Assembly: GCF_003413745.1 (NCBI RefSeq)
Contig: NZ_QVID01000001.1
Coordinates: 1,550,001-1,614,000 of the forward strand
Direction of reading: 5' to 3'
Length of the DNA stretch: 64,000 nucleotides
From: Marixanthomonas ophiurae
GTDB taxonomy: Bacteria > Bacteroidota > Bacteroidia > Flavobacteriales > Flavobacteriaceae
The notes beneath the pieces are model-generated. The model was given only the letters and a program-made list of their open reading frames with translations. It did not search any database and was not told the origin of the DNA. Below are positions 1 to 9,012 of this stretch, in pieces. Positions within the stretch are counted from its first letter, which is position 1; each line of letters starts with the position of its first letter. The translations under genes were made by a program, and so were the position numbers.

Positions 1-40
1 TTCTTTCAAATAAAGTTCCTATGTCTTCTTTATGCTCCAT
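1..40 (-). CDS. Start of probable anti-sigma or regulatory protein (partial)
   Basis: Only the first 13 codons lie in the window, reading MEHKEDIGTLFER from an ATG at 38-40. The start overlaps the last 11 bases of the ECF sigma gene, so the two are translationally coupled. In Bacteroidota the gene directly after an ECF sigma factor is often a membrane anti-sigma protein, and N-termini of this style are common in that group. The anti-sigma role is inferred from position alone, since no domain can be seen. Confidence 0.5.
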   Translation of the reverse strand, partial: MEHKEDIGTLFER

Positions 41-584
41 TATTAGTTATTTTAGGGTTGTTTTTTAGTTTTAAAATGTCATTTTTTAAAAGTTGTTTTG
101 CCCGATGATAATTAGATTTTGATGTGCTTTCAGAAATGGCTAATAAATTGGCTACTTCTTTATGTGAAAACCCATCCAATTGATACAAGTTGAAAACTAA
201 GCGATATTGATCTGGCAATTTTTGAACCATGTTTAATAAAGTTTCAAGAGGGAAGTTCATTTTGTTTTCCTCTATGGTAGTGTCTTCTAAAAGGGCGTTT
301 TTATAATCAACGGCTGTAGTTTTCTTTATTTTGTACTTGGCAATGGCTTTATAGATAGTAATACGTTTCATCCAGCCTTCAAAAGAACCTTTTCCTTTGT
401 AGCTTTTTATTTTTTCAAAAATGGTGATAAAAGCGTCTTGGGTATTATCTTCGGCATCGGCTTCGTTTCTACAATATTTTAAGGATAAAAAATAAAGGGT
501 GTTTTTGTATTTTTCGAATAGTTCGCTTTGAGCTGCTCGATCCCTTTTTTTGCACCGTTCTATTAATTTTTCTTCTGTATTCAA
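30..584 (-). CDS. ECF-type RNA polymerase sigma-70 factor
   Basis: This 184-residue protein has the two-domain layout of an extracytoplasmic-function sigma factor. Region 2 lies at about residues 20-85, with an acidic AEDNTQDAF-type segment and a tryptophan-containing GWMKRITIYKA stretch. Region 4 lies at about 120-170, where FSHKEVANLLAISESTSKS is the helix-turn-helix that reads the -35 box. It would direct core RNA polymerase to a small regulon, probably one for envelope or stress functions. The next gene overlaps its stop codon and is probably its anti-sigma partner. A lipoprotein gene lies 55 bases upstream on the same strand and may be co-transcribed. The regulon is unknown. Confidence 0.9.
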   Translation of the reverse strand: MNTEEKLIERCKKRDRAAQSELFEKYKNTLYFLSLKYCRNEADAEDNTQDAFITIFEKIKSYKGKGSFEGWMKRITIYKAIAKYKIKKTTAVDYKNALLEDTTIEENKMNFPLETLLNMVQKLPDQYRLVFNLYQLDGFSHKEVANLLAISESTSKSNYHRAKQLLKNDILKLKNNPKITNNGA

Positions 585-639
585 ATACTCATTATTTTAC
601 TATGGCTTAAAGTAGTAAAAGAAAATAATCTATTATTAA

Positions 640-1674
640 TTATGGACACGAAATGGCTTCAATTGTAAATTGAAATGTATTGATTAAACTTCCAGATTTA
701 TCGTCTTCAGCACGAACAAATAGTTGTTGTGGGTTTGTTGTGTTCACATAATTTTCTCCAGAAACTTCATTGGTTTCATTTATAGCATCTTCTTCTGTTT
801 CATAAAAAGAAAACTGCAAGGTATTTGCTTCATTGCTAAAGGGGGAGATTTCCAAGCAGGCTAAATAGTTGTATAAATTGAACTCGCCAAAACCAGGGTT
901 ATCCTCAAATTCACAAGTTGTGTAGGTAGGTTCTTCACAAGGTAAATTACAATCGCTGCTTATTATGTACGAGCCGTCATCATTACTAATAATCATAGAA
1001 GTGTCGCTTGTATATGCTAACTCCCAATCAAAATTCCAATCAGCGCCAACTGTTCCACTATCATTTAAAAAAATATTTAAATGAAGTTGATTGTCAATAA
1101 AATAGGTGGTCCAGCTTCCGAAATAAGCTTTACTATTATAATGAAATGTAGCGTTGCCACCATTTTCTATTTGAAAGTAAGAATCAGAGTATTTACTTGT
1201 AGAGTTGTCGGGATCCGTAACATTCCAAAGGCAATTTTCTTTTGTTAACGCGCCATTGCAATCCCCTAATATTTCTTCCTTATTACAAGAATCAATACTT
1301 TCTTTCAACTCTTCATTATTAGTTATTTCAATGGTTTCTCCAGTGCTTAAAGTTCCTGTTATAGGATAGCTTAAGCTTATTAGGTTATCGTCGTTTAAAT
1401 TTCCTAATACTTCACTAAACTGCTCATTGTTTATTATGGGTATGGTGTTGACCAAGTTCATGTTCTTATCAAAAACAAACAAGTTAAACCAGTAGTTAAA
1501 TTCAATACAATTTATAGAGATGTCTTCATCTTCAGTAGGAACTCTTTTTATCAAATCGTATAATTCTTCATCAACAACATCGGTATTGACAGGAGCTTCT
1601 TCAATAGTGTCACTATCACATGAAAAAGTAAGTAAAATTAAAGCAAGAAAGAGCAATTGAAATGTGGTTTTCAT
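640..1674 (-). CDS. Cysteine-rich lipoprotein next to ECF sigma factor
   Basis: This 344-residue protein begins with a lipoprotein signal, a hydrophobic run ending in the lipobox LTFSC (Cys19), so it should be lipid-anchored in the envelope. The mature part contains many cysteines in extracellular-style surroundings. The middle, at about residues 150-240, looks like a beta-rich domain. The last 80 residues contain one copy of a module with the pattern FYETEEDA...NTTNPQQLFVRAE. The same module is repeated in the type B secreted protein at 44479-46569. No enzyme motif is visible and the function is unknown. It precedes the sigma factor on the same strand, so it may belong to the same signalling unit. 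Confidence 0.7.
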   Translation of the reverse strand: MKTTFQLLFLALILLTFSCDSDTIEEAPVNTDVVDEELYDLIKRVPTEDEDISINCIEFNYWFNLFVFDKNMNLVNTIPIINNEQFSEVLGNLNDDNLISLSYPITGTLSTGETIEITNNEELKESIDSCNKEEILGDCNGALTKENCLWNVTDPDNSTSKYSDSYFQIENGGNATFHYNSKAYFGSWTTYFIDNQLHLNIFLNDSGTVGADWNFDWELAYTSDTSMIISNDDGSYIISSDCNLPCEEPTYTTCEFEDNPGFGEFNLYNYLACLEISPFSNEANTLQFSFYETEEDAINETNEVSGENYVNTTNPQQLFVRAEDDKSGSLINTFQFTIEAISCP

Positions 1675-1760
1675 CTTTAGTCGTTTATGGGTTCTTTCTT
1701 AATAGTATAATTTTCATAAAAAAGTTGCGTGAATTTTTTAGAAATATTGAATATAAAAAA

Positions 1761-1785
1761 AACAGCCCCCTAAAAGGAGGCTGTT
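1761..1785 (-). terminator. Rho-independent terminator after proA
   Basis: AACAGCC (1761-1767) pairs with GGCTGTT (1779-1785). On the minus strand the stem is followed by a run of U encoded by the A-tract at about 1755-1762. It lies 20 bases past the proA stop and would end the proCBA transcript. Confidence 0.85.
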
Positions 1786-1805
1786 TACTATCTATCTATT
1801 GATTT

Positions 1806-3005
1806 TTACACTCTAACGTGACCATCACCAAACACATAATATTTGTTTGTTACTAGTTGTTTTAAGCCTAATGGCCCACGGTGGTGTAATTTATCTGTAC
1901 TAATCGCTAATTCTGCACCTACGCCCATTTGTCCACCATCGGTAAATCGGGTAGAAGCGTTATGATATACAGCTGCACTATCTATGTGTTCCATAAATTT
2001 TTTGGCAGCTTCTTTATCTTCGGTTAAAATAGCACTAGAGTGACCACCACTGTAATGGTTAATCTTTTCAATGGCTTCGTCCAAACTCTCAACGGCACCA
2101 ATGGCTATTTTAAGTGCTAAAAACTCTTCATGCCAAACTTTCTTGTCTAAAATGACTTCAGAATCTGTCAATACTTTTTTCACTTCATCATCTACAATCA
2201 CTTCAACATCTGAAGCGGTAAGCACTTTTTTCAACTCTTGAAGCTTCTCTTCGTAATTTGGTATGTTTTTATCTACCAATACCTTATCTAGTGCATTACA
2301 CCCTGAAATTTTATCAGTTTTAGCATTGATAATTACTTCAATTGTTTTTTTCCAGTCAGCATCTTTATGTACATATAGGAAATTGTTTCCTCTACCACTA
2401 ATTAAGACCGCACATTTAGCATGCTCTTTCACAAATTGAATCAATCGTTCACCACCACGTGGTACGATTAAATCTAATTGCTCGTCTGGGTTTCTTAAAA
2501 ATTCTTGGGTTTGCTCGCGATTCATTTGCAGCATGTTAATCCAATCTTTTTTAAGATCGTTTTCTTTTAAGGCCTGGTGCCAGCAATCAACCAAAATTAC
2601 ATTACTGTGGTAAGCTTCTTTACCACCTTTTAGCAATATTTTGTTATTGGCTTTAAAGGCTAATACAGCGGCTTCAATGGTTACATCTGGTCTCGATTCA
2701 TAAATAATCATGATCGTGCCAAATGGAGCTGTGCGATTGTTAATCTCAAGCCCACTATCTAAAGTAAGGCTCGAAATCTCTTTATTTACTGGATCTTCTT
2801 GGTTTTTAACTTCAGTAATGGCTTTTATCATGCCATCAACTTTAGCATCGTTTACCACAAGGCGATCATATAACGCTTGATCATCTCTGGAAAAAGCTTC
2901 CAAATCTTTTTTATTGGCTTCTAAAATATCTGCTCTTCTCTTATCGAGAATAGAGATCATACTTTCCAGTACGTTGTTTTTTGTTTTTGTGTCTATCAAT
3001 TGCAT
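1806..3005 (-). CDS. proA: Glutamate-5-semialdehyde dehydrogenase (ProA)
   Basis: ProA reduces gamma-glutamyl phosphate to glutamate-5-semialdehyde with NADPH, the second step of proline synthesis. The 399-residue length fits the family. The catalytic cysteine is recognisable in KISGCNALDKVLVD, and the aldehyde-dehydrogenase fold is supported by ESRPDVTIEAA near residue 104 and VPRGGERLIQFV near residue 181. It is the last gene of a proC-proB-proA operon: the proB stop lies 34 bases upstream, and a strong terminator follows. Product and substrate are as established for the family, and I see nothing missing. Confidence 0.97.
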   Translation of the reverse strand: MQLIDTKTKNNVLESMISILDKRRADILEANKKDLEAFSRDDQALYDRLVVNDAKVDGMIKAITEVKNQEDPVNKEISSLTLDSGLEINNRTAPFGTIMIIYESRPDVTIEAAVLAFKANNKILLKGGKEAYHSNVILVDCWHQALKENDLKKDWINMLQMNREQTQEFLRNPDEQLDLIVPRGGERLIQFVKEHAKCAVLISGRGNNFLYVHKDADWKKTIEVIINAKTDKISGCNALDKVLVDKNIPNYEEKLQELKKVLTASDVEVIVDDEVKKVLTDSEVILDKKVWHEEFLALKIAIGAVESLDEAIEKINHYSGGHSSAILTEDKEAAKKFMEHIDSAAVYHNASTRFTDGGQMGVGAELAISTDKLHHRGPLGLKQLVTNKYYVFGDGHVRV

Positions 3006-3039
3006 ATTTCTTTCTTTCTAAGTTTATAATTTGTTTATG

Positions 3040-3810
3040 TTATGCGTAAAAACGAGTTCCTACGTCTTTACCCTCTAATAGCTCAACGATTACGTTTTTG
3101 CGCTTTCCGTTGGCTATAAAGGTTGGAATGTCTTTACGTGCTGTTTCTTTAGCTATTTTCAGTTTAGACTTCATGCCACCACGACCTTCACCTTCACCTT
3201 TTTCATTTTTCTGAACATATTTCTCCACGTTTTGATTGTGGCGAACTTGTGTCAGTTTTTCTGAATCATCATCATCTGGGTGACCAGTATAAAGTCCGTC
3301 TGTGTCTGTAAGCAAAATTAAAGCATCTGCTTGCACCAATTCGGCTACAAGGCTTGCTAGCTCATCATTGTCACTAAACATCGACATTTTTAAAGAAACG
3401 GCGTCATCTTCGTTTGCAATAGGAACTACACCTTCTTTCATTAAACCTTCATAACAATTTATCATGTTTTCACGGTGTTTACCCGGTGCAAAGTCACGTT
3501 TGGTGGCCAATACTTGTGCACAACGCATTCCGTGATCGTGAAATAAGCTGTAGTAATGGCGCATCATACGTGGTTGTCCAACCGCAGAAAATATTTGCCT
3601 ACGGGTAGAAGGATCATCAGAAGAGCAATCTCCCAATACTTCCTTACCAGCAATCGCAGATCCTGAAGAGACCAAAATGGGCTCAATATCATTCTCATAC
3701 AATTCGGCAATTTGACGAACCAATTCGTTTAAAATCGGTCCTACAATGCGATTGTCTTTATTCGTCATAACGTTGGTTCCTACTTTTATAACCACTCGTT
3801 TTTTGCTCAT
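3040..3810 (-). CDS. proB: Glutamate 5-kinase (ProB), short form without PUA domain
   Basis: ProB phosphorylates glutamate to gamma-glutamyl phosphate, the committed step of proline synthesis. I place the start at the ATG at 3808-3810 (MSKKRVVIKVGTNVMT). The frame is open for 20 more codons upstream, but that stretch lies in the proC end and has no family resemblance. The resulting 256-residue protein is a bare amino-acid kinase domain, with VVIKVGTNV at the N-terminus, SSGSAIAGKEVLG near residue 50 and LLTDTDGLYTGHP near 165. It lacks the C-terminal PUA domain of the E. coli type enzyme (about 367 residues). Short forms of this kind are known. It is the middle gene of the proCBA operon. Confidence 0.94.
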   Translation of the reverse strand: MSKKRVVIKVGTNVMTNKDNRIVGPILNELVRQIAELYENDIEPILVSSGSAIAGKEVLGDCSSDDPSTRRQIFSAVGQPRMMRHYYSLFHDHGMRCAQVLATKRDFAPGKHRENMINCYEGLMKEGVVPIANEDDAVSLKMSMFSDNDELASLVAELVQADALILLTDTDGLYTGHPDDDDSEKLTQVRHNQNVEKYVQKNEKGEGEGRGGMKSKLKIAKETARKDIPTFIANGKRKNVIVELLEGKDVGTRFYA

Positions 3811-3832
3811 GTTGTTTGTTTTTGTGTTTAGT

Positions 3833-4633
3833 TTATTGTCCAAGTTCTGTAGCTCGGTTAAACGCTGCATATGCAGCTTCTTTAATTAATTCTTTAATAT
3901 TATTATCGTCCATAGAATCTAAAGCGGCACGCGTAGTTCCTCCTTTAGATGCTACTTTGTTCATCCAACTAGTAGGAGATAGGTCTGAGTCGTTAAAGAG
4001 TGCAACAGCACCTTCAAATGTTTGAGAAACCAATACTTTTGAATCGTTTTCTGAGAAACCCATTTTTAAGGCTGCTTCTAGCATCGATTGCATAAAATAG
4101 AAAACATATGCAGGTCCACTACCTGAAATACCAGTAGAAGCATTTATAAAGTTTTCATTTTCTACGTGAATAGCTTCTCCTGTGGTATCTAATAAATTGC
4201 GAACCATAATAAGTTCTATACGGCTTACATCTTCAGATTCAGTAAATGAAGTCATCCCTTTTCCTACTTTCGCCGGAAGATTAGGCATTGTACGAATTAC
4301 TTTTTTAACTCCTAATCCTTCTTGCATGCTTTCTATGGTAATTCCTGCCATTAAAGAAACAAAAACTTGGTCTTTGTTAACTTGTTTTTTCATAGTATTA
4401 AAAAGGTCTTCACTATGATATGGTTTAACTGCAATAAAAACAACATCTGCTTTCGGCAGACAGTCTTCAAGAGTATCGTATGCATCAAAATGTGGAATAG
4501 CACTTAATGCTTCTGTTTTTTCAGGAGAAACATCAAATATCATTAAATTTCTTCTATTGAGGTAAGGCGATTTTGCCATACCTTCAGCGTAGGTTAATCC
4601 CATATTCCCTGCGCCTATAACTAATACTTTCAT
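3833..4633 (-). CDS. proC: Pyrroline-5-carboxylate reductase (ProC)
   Basis: ProC catalyses the last step of proline synthesis, the NAD(P)H-dependent reduction of pyrroline-5-carboxylate. The start chosen is the ATG at 4631-4633, which gives MKVLVIGAGNMG with the dinucleotide-binding glycine loop at the very N-terminus and a protein of 266 residues. The open frame extends 30 codons further upstream without family similarity. The conserved SGSGPAYVF signature is near residue 168 and SKGGTTRAALDSM near residue 230. It is the first gene of the proCBA operon, with proB starting 22 bases after its stop. Having all three steps in one transcript suggests coordinated proline, and possibly osmoprotectant, supply. 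Confidence 0.96.
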   Translation of the reverse strand: MKVLVIGAGNMGLTYAEGMAKSPYLNRRNLMIFDVSPEKTEALSAIPHFDAYDTLEDCLPKADVVFIAVKPYHSEDLFNTMKKQVNKDQVFVSLMAGITIESMQEGLGVKKVIRTMPNLPAKVGKGMTSFTESEDVSRIELIMVRNLLDTTGEAIHVENENFINASTGISGSGPAYVFYFMQSMLEAALKMGFSENDSKVLVSQTFEGAVALFNDSDLSPTSWMNKVASKGGTTRAALDSMDDNNIKELIKEAAYAAFNRATELGQ

Positions 4634-4966
4634 AATTTTATTTAATTGTTTGGTATATAGAGTGCAAGTACCGTACGAGAAACATGAATATTTGTAGGAT
4701 TCGTAATTATTTGATGTATTCATCAGATAAACCTAATAAACACAGTAGTTAAGGCACTTTATTTAATTAATTGTTAATTTTTTAACCAAAATTTGTTTAG
4801 TGCAGGAATGTCAGTATTTGTCTGCCATTATGGGTGTTCTGCTATATTGGCAGATGAAAAAAATGCTTTAGATTGACCCTTTTTTTTATATAGTGGTAAT
4901 AATGCACAACACTAAATTTACAGTATTTAAATTATATTTCATAAAATTTATCTTAAATTTAGTATT
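4634..4966. other. Intergenic region between divergent proC and OMP gene
   Basis: This 333-base gap is the longest in the window. It must hold the promoters of proC (minus) and the outer-membrane protein gene (plus). I see no clean TAnnTTTG box for either. A near match, TAAATTTA at 4953-4960, lies just before the plus-strand ATG. An inverted repeat TCTGCCA...TGGCAGA is present at 4821-4854. I find no convincing ORF or RNA gene here. Confidence 0.5.
4821..4854. repeat. Inverted repeat TCTGCCA-N20-TGGCAGA
   Basis: Two exact 7-base arms (4821-4827 and 4848-4854) are separated by 20 bases in the divergent proC/OMP intergenic region. This could be an operator for a dimeric regulator or simply a weak hairpin. 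There is no U-tract, so it is not a terminator. Confidence 0.4.
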
Positions 4967-5542
4967 ATGAAAATTGGAATATTGATTTTATCATTCTTAT
5001 GTTTCGGGCAGTTGTTTTCTCAAGAAGAAGCCGCTACTAATACATTTAAATACCATTCTTTTTCAATATTGCCATTAACAGGTTTTTATAAAGGGCTTTC
5101 AGATAAATACAGCAGTAATTATTCGAGCTTTAGAGATGGTGGAATAATTTTAGGGGGTGACCTAAGCTTTTCTTATAAAGAAAAAAACCTTCTTACCTTA
5201 GGATTGTCGACTGGATCTGATGTTAGTGTTTTTGGTAGTACTGGCGGTTTTAGTCAGATTAATGTGCTCTACGGCCGTTCTCTCGCTTTGTCCCGGGTAA
5301 TTTATGTAGAGGGACATGTTGGAATTGGGCATATCTCAATTTTTTCCAATAACATAGATACAAATAATAGAGGAGCAGAACATAAAAGTACGGTAGGTTT
5401 TCCGGTAATGACTAAATTCAGGATCAAGACAGGCGCTCGATTTTCCCTTGGCCTGAAATTACAAGTAGCCATAAATACATTGCAACCAATTTTTTCAACG
5501 GGTTTGATATTGCAATGGAATAGGCGGAAGAAAAGTAAATAG
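4967..5542 (+). CDS. Hypothetical small outer-membrane beta-barrel protein
   Basis: This 191-residue protein starts with a cleavable signal peptide (hydrophobic residues 3-16, then LFSQEEA). The rest is made of alternating polar and hydrophobic strands rich in Gly, Ser, Tyr and Phe, such as GGDLSFSYKEKNLLTLGLS and RSLALSRVIYVEGHVGIGHI. The pattern fits an 8-stranded outer-membrane barrel similar to PorT-like or opacity-type proteins. The basic tail WNRRKKSK is unusual for a barrel, which normally ends in an aromatic residue. It is monocistronic, divergent from proC and convergent with pnp, and they share a bidirectional terminator. The function is unknown. Confidence 0.7.
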   Translation: MKIGILILSFLCFGQLFSQEEAATNTFKYHSFSILPLTGFYKGLSDKYSSNYSSFRDGGIILGGDLSFSYKEKNLLTLGLSTGSDVSVFGSTGGFSQINVLYGRSLALSRVIYVEGHVGIGHISIFSNNIDTNNRGAEHKSTVGFPVMTKFRIKTGARFSLGLKLQVAINTLQPIFSTGLILQWNRRKKSK

Positions 5543-5587
5543 TAGTTCCTTAACTTTTTGCTAAGAAGTTTAAGACATAAAAAAAAC

Positions 5588-5605
5588 GCCTCCAATATTG
5601 GAGGC
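5588..5605. terminator. Bidirectional terminator between OMP gene and pnp
   Basis: The perfect palindrome GCCTCCAATATTGGAGGC is flanked by AAAAAA on the left and TTTTT on the right, so it can terminate transcripts from both sides. It sits 45 bases after the OMP stop and 30 bases after the pnp stop. Confidence 0.9.
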
Positions 5606-5635
5606 ATTTTTACAATTTATAAAGAAAAAACTTAA

Positions 5636-7861
5636 TTAGTCTCTACTTTTATTATCGCGGTTTCGGTTGTCGCGACCTCTATTGTTGTCACGGCTTCCAC
5701 CACTACTTTTACGCTCTTGATAGCCTTCTGGTTTTGGTTCAAGTGCTTTTTTAGAAACTTTTTCTTTTCTAGTTCGCTTATCAATACCGAAGTATTTCAC
5801 GTCGATCACATCACCCATATTTACAACATCGGTAACATTATCAGTACGATCCCAAGCTAGTTCCGAAATATGTAATAATACTTCATTTCCAGGAGCATCA
5901 ACGTATTCTACAACAGCTCCAAAATCAAGTATCTTAATTACTTTTACTTCGTAAACGCTTCCTACTTGCGGTTTAAAGGTTACAGAATCAATTTTAGCTA
6001 ATACCGCGTCGATTCCTTCTTGTCCAGTACCTAATATTTCAATAATACCTTCTTCAGTTTCCGGATCTTCGTTAATAACGATTGTTGTATCCGTCTCTTT
6101 TTGAAGTTCTTGAATTACTTTTCCACCAGGTCCAATCATAGCACCAATAAACTCATTAGGGATTCTTACAGACACCATTTTAGGAGCGTAAGACTTAACA
6201 TCTGCATTTGGTTCTGCAATAGCATCAGTTAGTTTGCCTAGAATGTGTAAACGACCATCGCGCGCTTGTTTTAGTGCATTCACTAAAATCTCGTAAGACA
6301 ATCCTTTTACTTTAATATCCATTTGGCAAGCGGTGATACCATCTGCAGTACCAGTTACTTTAAAGTCCATATCACCTAAGTGATCTTCATCACCTAAAAT
6401 ATCAGACAATACAGCATACTTACCAGAATCGCCATCAGAAATTAACCCCATAGCAATACCAGAAACTGGCTTTTTCATTTGCACACCAGCATCCATCAAT
6501 GCCATTGTACCAGCACATACAGTTGCCATAGAAGACGAACCGTTAGATTCTAATACTTCACTAACTACACGTACGGTGTAAGGACACTCTTCTGGCACCA
6601 TACCTTTTAAGGCACGTTGCGCTAAGTTACCGTGCCCAATCTCTCTACGAGATGTTCCACGAATAGGTCTTGCTTCACCAGTACAAAATGGTGGGAAGTT
6701 ATAGTGTAAGTAGAAACGTTCTTCACCTTCTTGAGACGGCATATCTATTTGGTTTGCATCGCGAGAGGTACCTAAAGTAACGGTTGCCAATGCTTGCGTT
6801 TCACCTCTTGTAAACACAGCCGAACCGTGTACAGATGGTAAATAATCTATTTCACACCAAATGTCACGAACTTCGTCAGTTTTACGACCATCAAGACGTA
6901 ATCCTTCATTTAAGATAAGGTCACGTACTGCAGCTTTTTCAGCTTTACGGTAATAATCTGAAATCAAATCGCCTTGCTCTTCTAATTCTTCTTCAGAAAA
7001 GGAAGCTTTTACTTCTTCTTTAATGTTAGCGAATGCTTCTGTACGCTCGTGCTTTGAAGAACCAGCTTTTGCTACAGCATATACTTTGTCATACGCCATA
7101 TCGTGTACCTTTTTCTCAAGGTCTGCATTAGTAGATTCACCATCGTACTCACGTACTTCTTTTCTTCCTACTGCATCAGCTAAGCGATGTTGCGCTTCAA
7201 TTTGTACTTTAATGGCTTCGTGTGCAAACTTTATTGCTTCTACCATATCTTCTTCTGAAATCTCATCCATTTCACCTTCCACCATCATCACACTGTCTGC
7301 TGAAGCACCAATCATCATTTCGAGATCAGATTCTGCTAATTGCGCTCTTGTTGGGTTGATGATGAATTTACCATCTACACGACCTACGCGGGCTTCGGAA
7401 ATAGCGCATTCAAAAGGAAAATCTGATAATTGAATAGCTGCTGAAGCGGCTAAACCAGCCATTGCTTCTGGCATCACATCTTCGTCGTGAGACATTAATT
7501 GGATCATTACCTGTGTTTCGGCACTGTAATCCTTTGGAAATAATGGACGTAATACGCGATCTACTAAACGCATCGTTAAAACTTCACCATCACTTGGTCG
7601 AGCTTCTCTTTTAAAGAAACCACCAGGATAACGTCCTGCTGCCGCAAATTTTTCACGGTAATCTACTGTTAGGGGAAGAAAAGGAAGGTCTTTTTGTTCA
7701 TAGTTTGAAACTACGGTACAAAGCAACATACATTTTCCAGATTGTACAACAACAGAGCCGTGGGCCTGTTTTGCCAATTTTCCTGTTTCGATAGAGATTT
7801 CTCTACCATCGCCAAGGTCTATAACCTCTTTAAATACTTTAGGTATCATATTGTTTTTCAT
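5636..7861 (-). CDS. pnp: Polyribonucleotide nucleotidyltransferase (PNPase)
   Basis: PNPase is a trimeric 3'-to-5' phosphorolytic exoribonuclease that degrades mRNA in the cytoplasm. The 741 residues show two RNase PH domains, the first at about residues 15-150 and the second at about 320-560. The second contains [17 protein letters not shown] and the active-site aspartates around [17 protein letters not shown]. These are followed by a KH domain ([20 protein letters not shown] near 575) and an S1 RNA-binding domain (near 640-705). The last 35 residues form an Arg/Asn/Gly/Asp-rich disordered tail, which is likely to add RNA binding. It lies about 200 bases downstream of rpsO on the same strand, the classic rpsO-pnp arrangement, although a terminator separates them. 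A start at the internal MIPKVF is also possible. Confidence 0.98.
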   Translation of the reverse strand: MKNNMIPKVFKEVIDLGDGREISIETGKLAKQAHGSVVVQSGKCMLLCTVVSNYEQKDLPFLPLTVDYREKFAAAGRYPGGFFKREARPSDGEVLTMRLVDRVLRPLFPKDYSAETQVMIQLMSHDEDVMPEAMAGLAASAAIQLSDFPFECAISEARVGRVDGKFIINPTRAQLAESDLEMMIGASADSVMMVEGEMDEISEEDMVEAIKFAHEAIKVQIEAQHRLADAVGRKEVREYDGESTNADLEKKVHDMAYDKVYAVAKAGSSKHERTEAFANIKEEVKASFSEEELEEQGDLISDYYRKAEKAAVRDLILNEGLRLDGRKTDEVRDIWCEIDYLPSVHGSAVFTRGETQALATVTLGTSRDANQIDMPSQEGEERFYLHYNFPPFCTGEARPIRGTSRREIGHGNLAQRALKGMVPEECPYTVRVVSEVLESNGSSSMATVCAGTMALMDAGVQMKKPVSGIAMGLISDGDSGKYAVLSDILGDEDHLGDMDFKVTGTADGITACQMDIKVKGLSYEILVNALKQARDGRLHILGKLTDAIAEPNADVKSYAPKMVSVRIPNEFIGAMIGPGGKVIQELQKETDTTIVINEDPETEEGIIEILGTGQEGIDAVLAKIDSVTFKPQVGSVYEVKVIKILDFGAVVEYVDAPGNEVLLHISELAWDRTDNVTDVVNMGDVIDVKYFGIDKRTRKEKVSKKALEPKPEGYQERKSSGGSRDNNRGRDNRNRDNKSRD

Positions 7862-8030
7862 TGTTGTGCATAAGGTTATGCACAGTTAAAATTGGTCGTT
7901 GTCCGGTTGTCGAACAAAAGTTGTGTTGTTGTGGTGACCAATGAAAAACCTAGTGGTAGCTTTTTCTATTTGTTTCTACTCTTTCGTAGAAAATTTCAGA
8001 GGTGTTGAATTTCTGAATTTTAAACAATAA

Positions 8031-8049
8031 AGGGGCTTAAAAAGCCCCT
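8031..8049 (-). terminator. Terminator between rpsO and pnp
   Basis: The stem AGGGGCT (8031-8037) / AGCCCCT (8043-8049) is followed on the minus strand by a U-rich stretch (TTTATTGTTT). It lies directly after the rpsO stop and may partly terminate before pnp. Confidence 0.8.
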
Positions 8050-8058
8050 TTAAAATAA

Positions 8059-8328
8059 TTACTTACGTAATCCTAATTCTTTAACAATTTCACGATATCT
8101 TACAATGTCTTTTTTCATAAGATAATCTAGTAATGATCTACGTTTACCTACTAATTTTACCAAAGATCGTTCAGTATTGAAGTCTTTTTGGTTGCTTTTA
8201 AGGTGTTGTGAAAGGTGCTCAATACGTTGTGTAAACAATGCAATTTGCCCTTCTGTAGAACCGGTGTCATTTTCAGACTTACCGTGTTTTTTAAATAATT
8301 CTTTTTTCTCGTCTGCAGTTAAATACAT
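8059..8328 (-). CDS. rpsO: 30S ribosomal protein S15
   Basis: S15 binds 16S rRNA early in assembly of the 30S platform. The 89-residue length is exactly the family norm. The typical motifs are visible: GSTEGQIALFTQRIEHLSQHL in the middle and GKRRSLLDYLMKKDIVRY near the C-terminus. It is transcribed toward pnp, the order seen in most bacteria. A TATCTTTG -7 promoter box lies about 57 bases upstream on the minus strand. Confidence 0.98.
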   Translation of the reverse strand: MYLTADEKKELFKKHGKSENDTGSTEGQIALFTQRIEHLSQHLKSNQKDFNTERSLVKLVGKRRSLLDYLMKKDIVRYREIVKELGLRK

Positions 8329-8384
8329 GCCAATATTATTAAAATGATTTTTATGTACTGAATACCACTTTGGTAATCAAGCGG

Positions 8385-8392
8385 CAAAGATA
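8385..8392 (-). promoter_or_regulatory. -7 box of the rpsO promoter
   Basis: On the minus strand this reads TATCTTTG followed by C, matching the Bacteroidota TAnnTTTG box. It predicts a leader of about 50 bases before rpsO. No clear TTTG -33 element is seen. Confidence 0.55.
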
Positions 8393-8465
8393 AGCTAAAA
8401 AATAATAAATATGCTTTTAATGCTATTGTTTTTATATTTTATCTAAAGCTAATTTTTTAGCTGTT

Positions 8466-8493
8466 TTTGGATAATTAAAATTTAGTAAATTTG
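8466..8493 (+). promoter_or_regulatory. Promoter of the metal-module operon
   Basis: TTTG (8466-8469) and TAAATTTG (8486-8493), 16 bases apart, fit the Bacteroidota -33/-7 pattern, although the spacing is slightly short. The -7 box ends only 4 bases before the GTG start codon at 8498, so the mRNA would be leaderless or nearly so. Confidence 0.6.
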
Positions 8494-8497
8494 CGTC

Positions 8498-8914
8498 GTG
8501 AAAATAAAATTTCTACAGAGTATTTCTTCCTTTCTATTGGCAATATTAATTTTATTGTCAACGAGCTCTTTTACTATAAAAAAACATTTTTGTAGTGGGT
8601 TTCTTGTCGATTCGACAATTTTTACTCAGGTAGAAAAGTGTGATGAAACGTCCTGTTTTAGTACTTCAGAAACTTCTGTGGCACAACCCGATTGTTGTGA
8701 TGATGAGGTGCATTTAGTGGAGGGGCAAGAAGTAGTCACCTCTAAAAAAATTGACGATTTAGATTACGAAAAACAACTGATTCTGTTTACTCTGTCGGAA
8801 TCATATTTTTACCTCTTTGAAAACATACCAGCTCAATTTTCTCCACACAAAGAATACATTCCGCCCATTTTGGTGACTGATATCCAAATTTTACATCAAG
8901 ATTTTTTAATTTGA
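8498..8914 (+). CDS. HYC_CC_PP-type secreted protein, first gene of metal module
   Basis: This 138-residue protein has an N-terminal signal or membrane segment (residues 8-25) and the three short signatures that name the HYC_CC_PP family. These are a His-aromatic-Cys triad at residues 30-32 (HFC), a Cys pair at 66-67, and a Pro pair at 122-123. The spaced cysteines and histidines suggest metal binding in the envelope. Family members typically sit beside a TonB-dependent receptor and a heavy-metal-associated (HMA) protein, as here. The start is GTG at 8498, and no ATG lies nearby that keeps the signal segment. The exact role is unknown. Metal uptake or sensing is inferred from context. Confidence 0.75.
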   Translation: MKIKFLQSISSFLLAILILLSTSSFTIKKHFCSGFLVDSTIFTQVEKCDETSCFSTSETSVAQPDCCDDEVHLVEGQEVVTSKKIDDLDYEKQLILFTLSESYFYLFENIPAQFSPHKEYIPPILVTDIQILHQDFLI

Positions 8915-9012
8915 TTTTAGATTTTATGAAATCAAGATAGTTCTCTTTTCTTCTTTGAAAACTTGAGAAGATATCTTCTAGAAGCCTATCCATAAAATTT
9001 ATAAATTAAATA

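Noticed and set aside
7023-7433. Open frame on the plus strand opposite pnp
   Set aside because: It lies wholly within pnp on the other strand, has no promoter box and has a low-complexity Ser/Ala-rich composition typical of antisense shadows.
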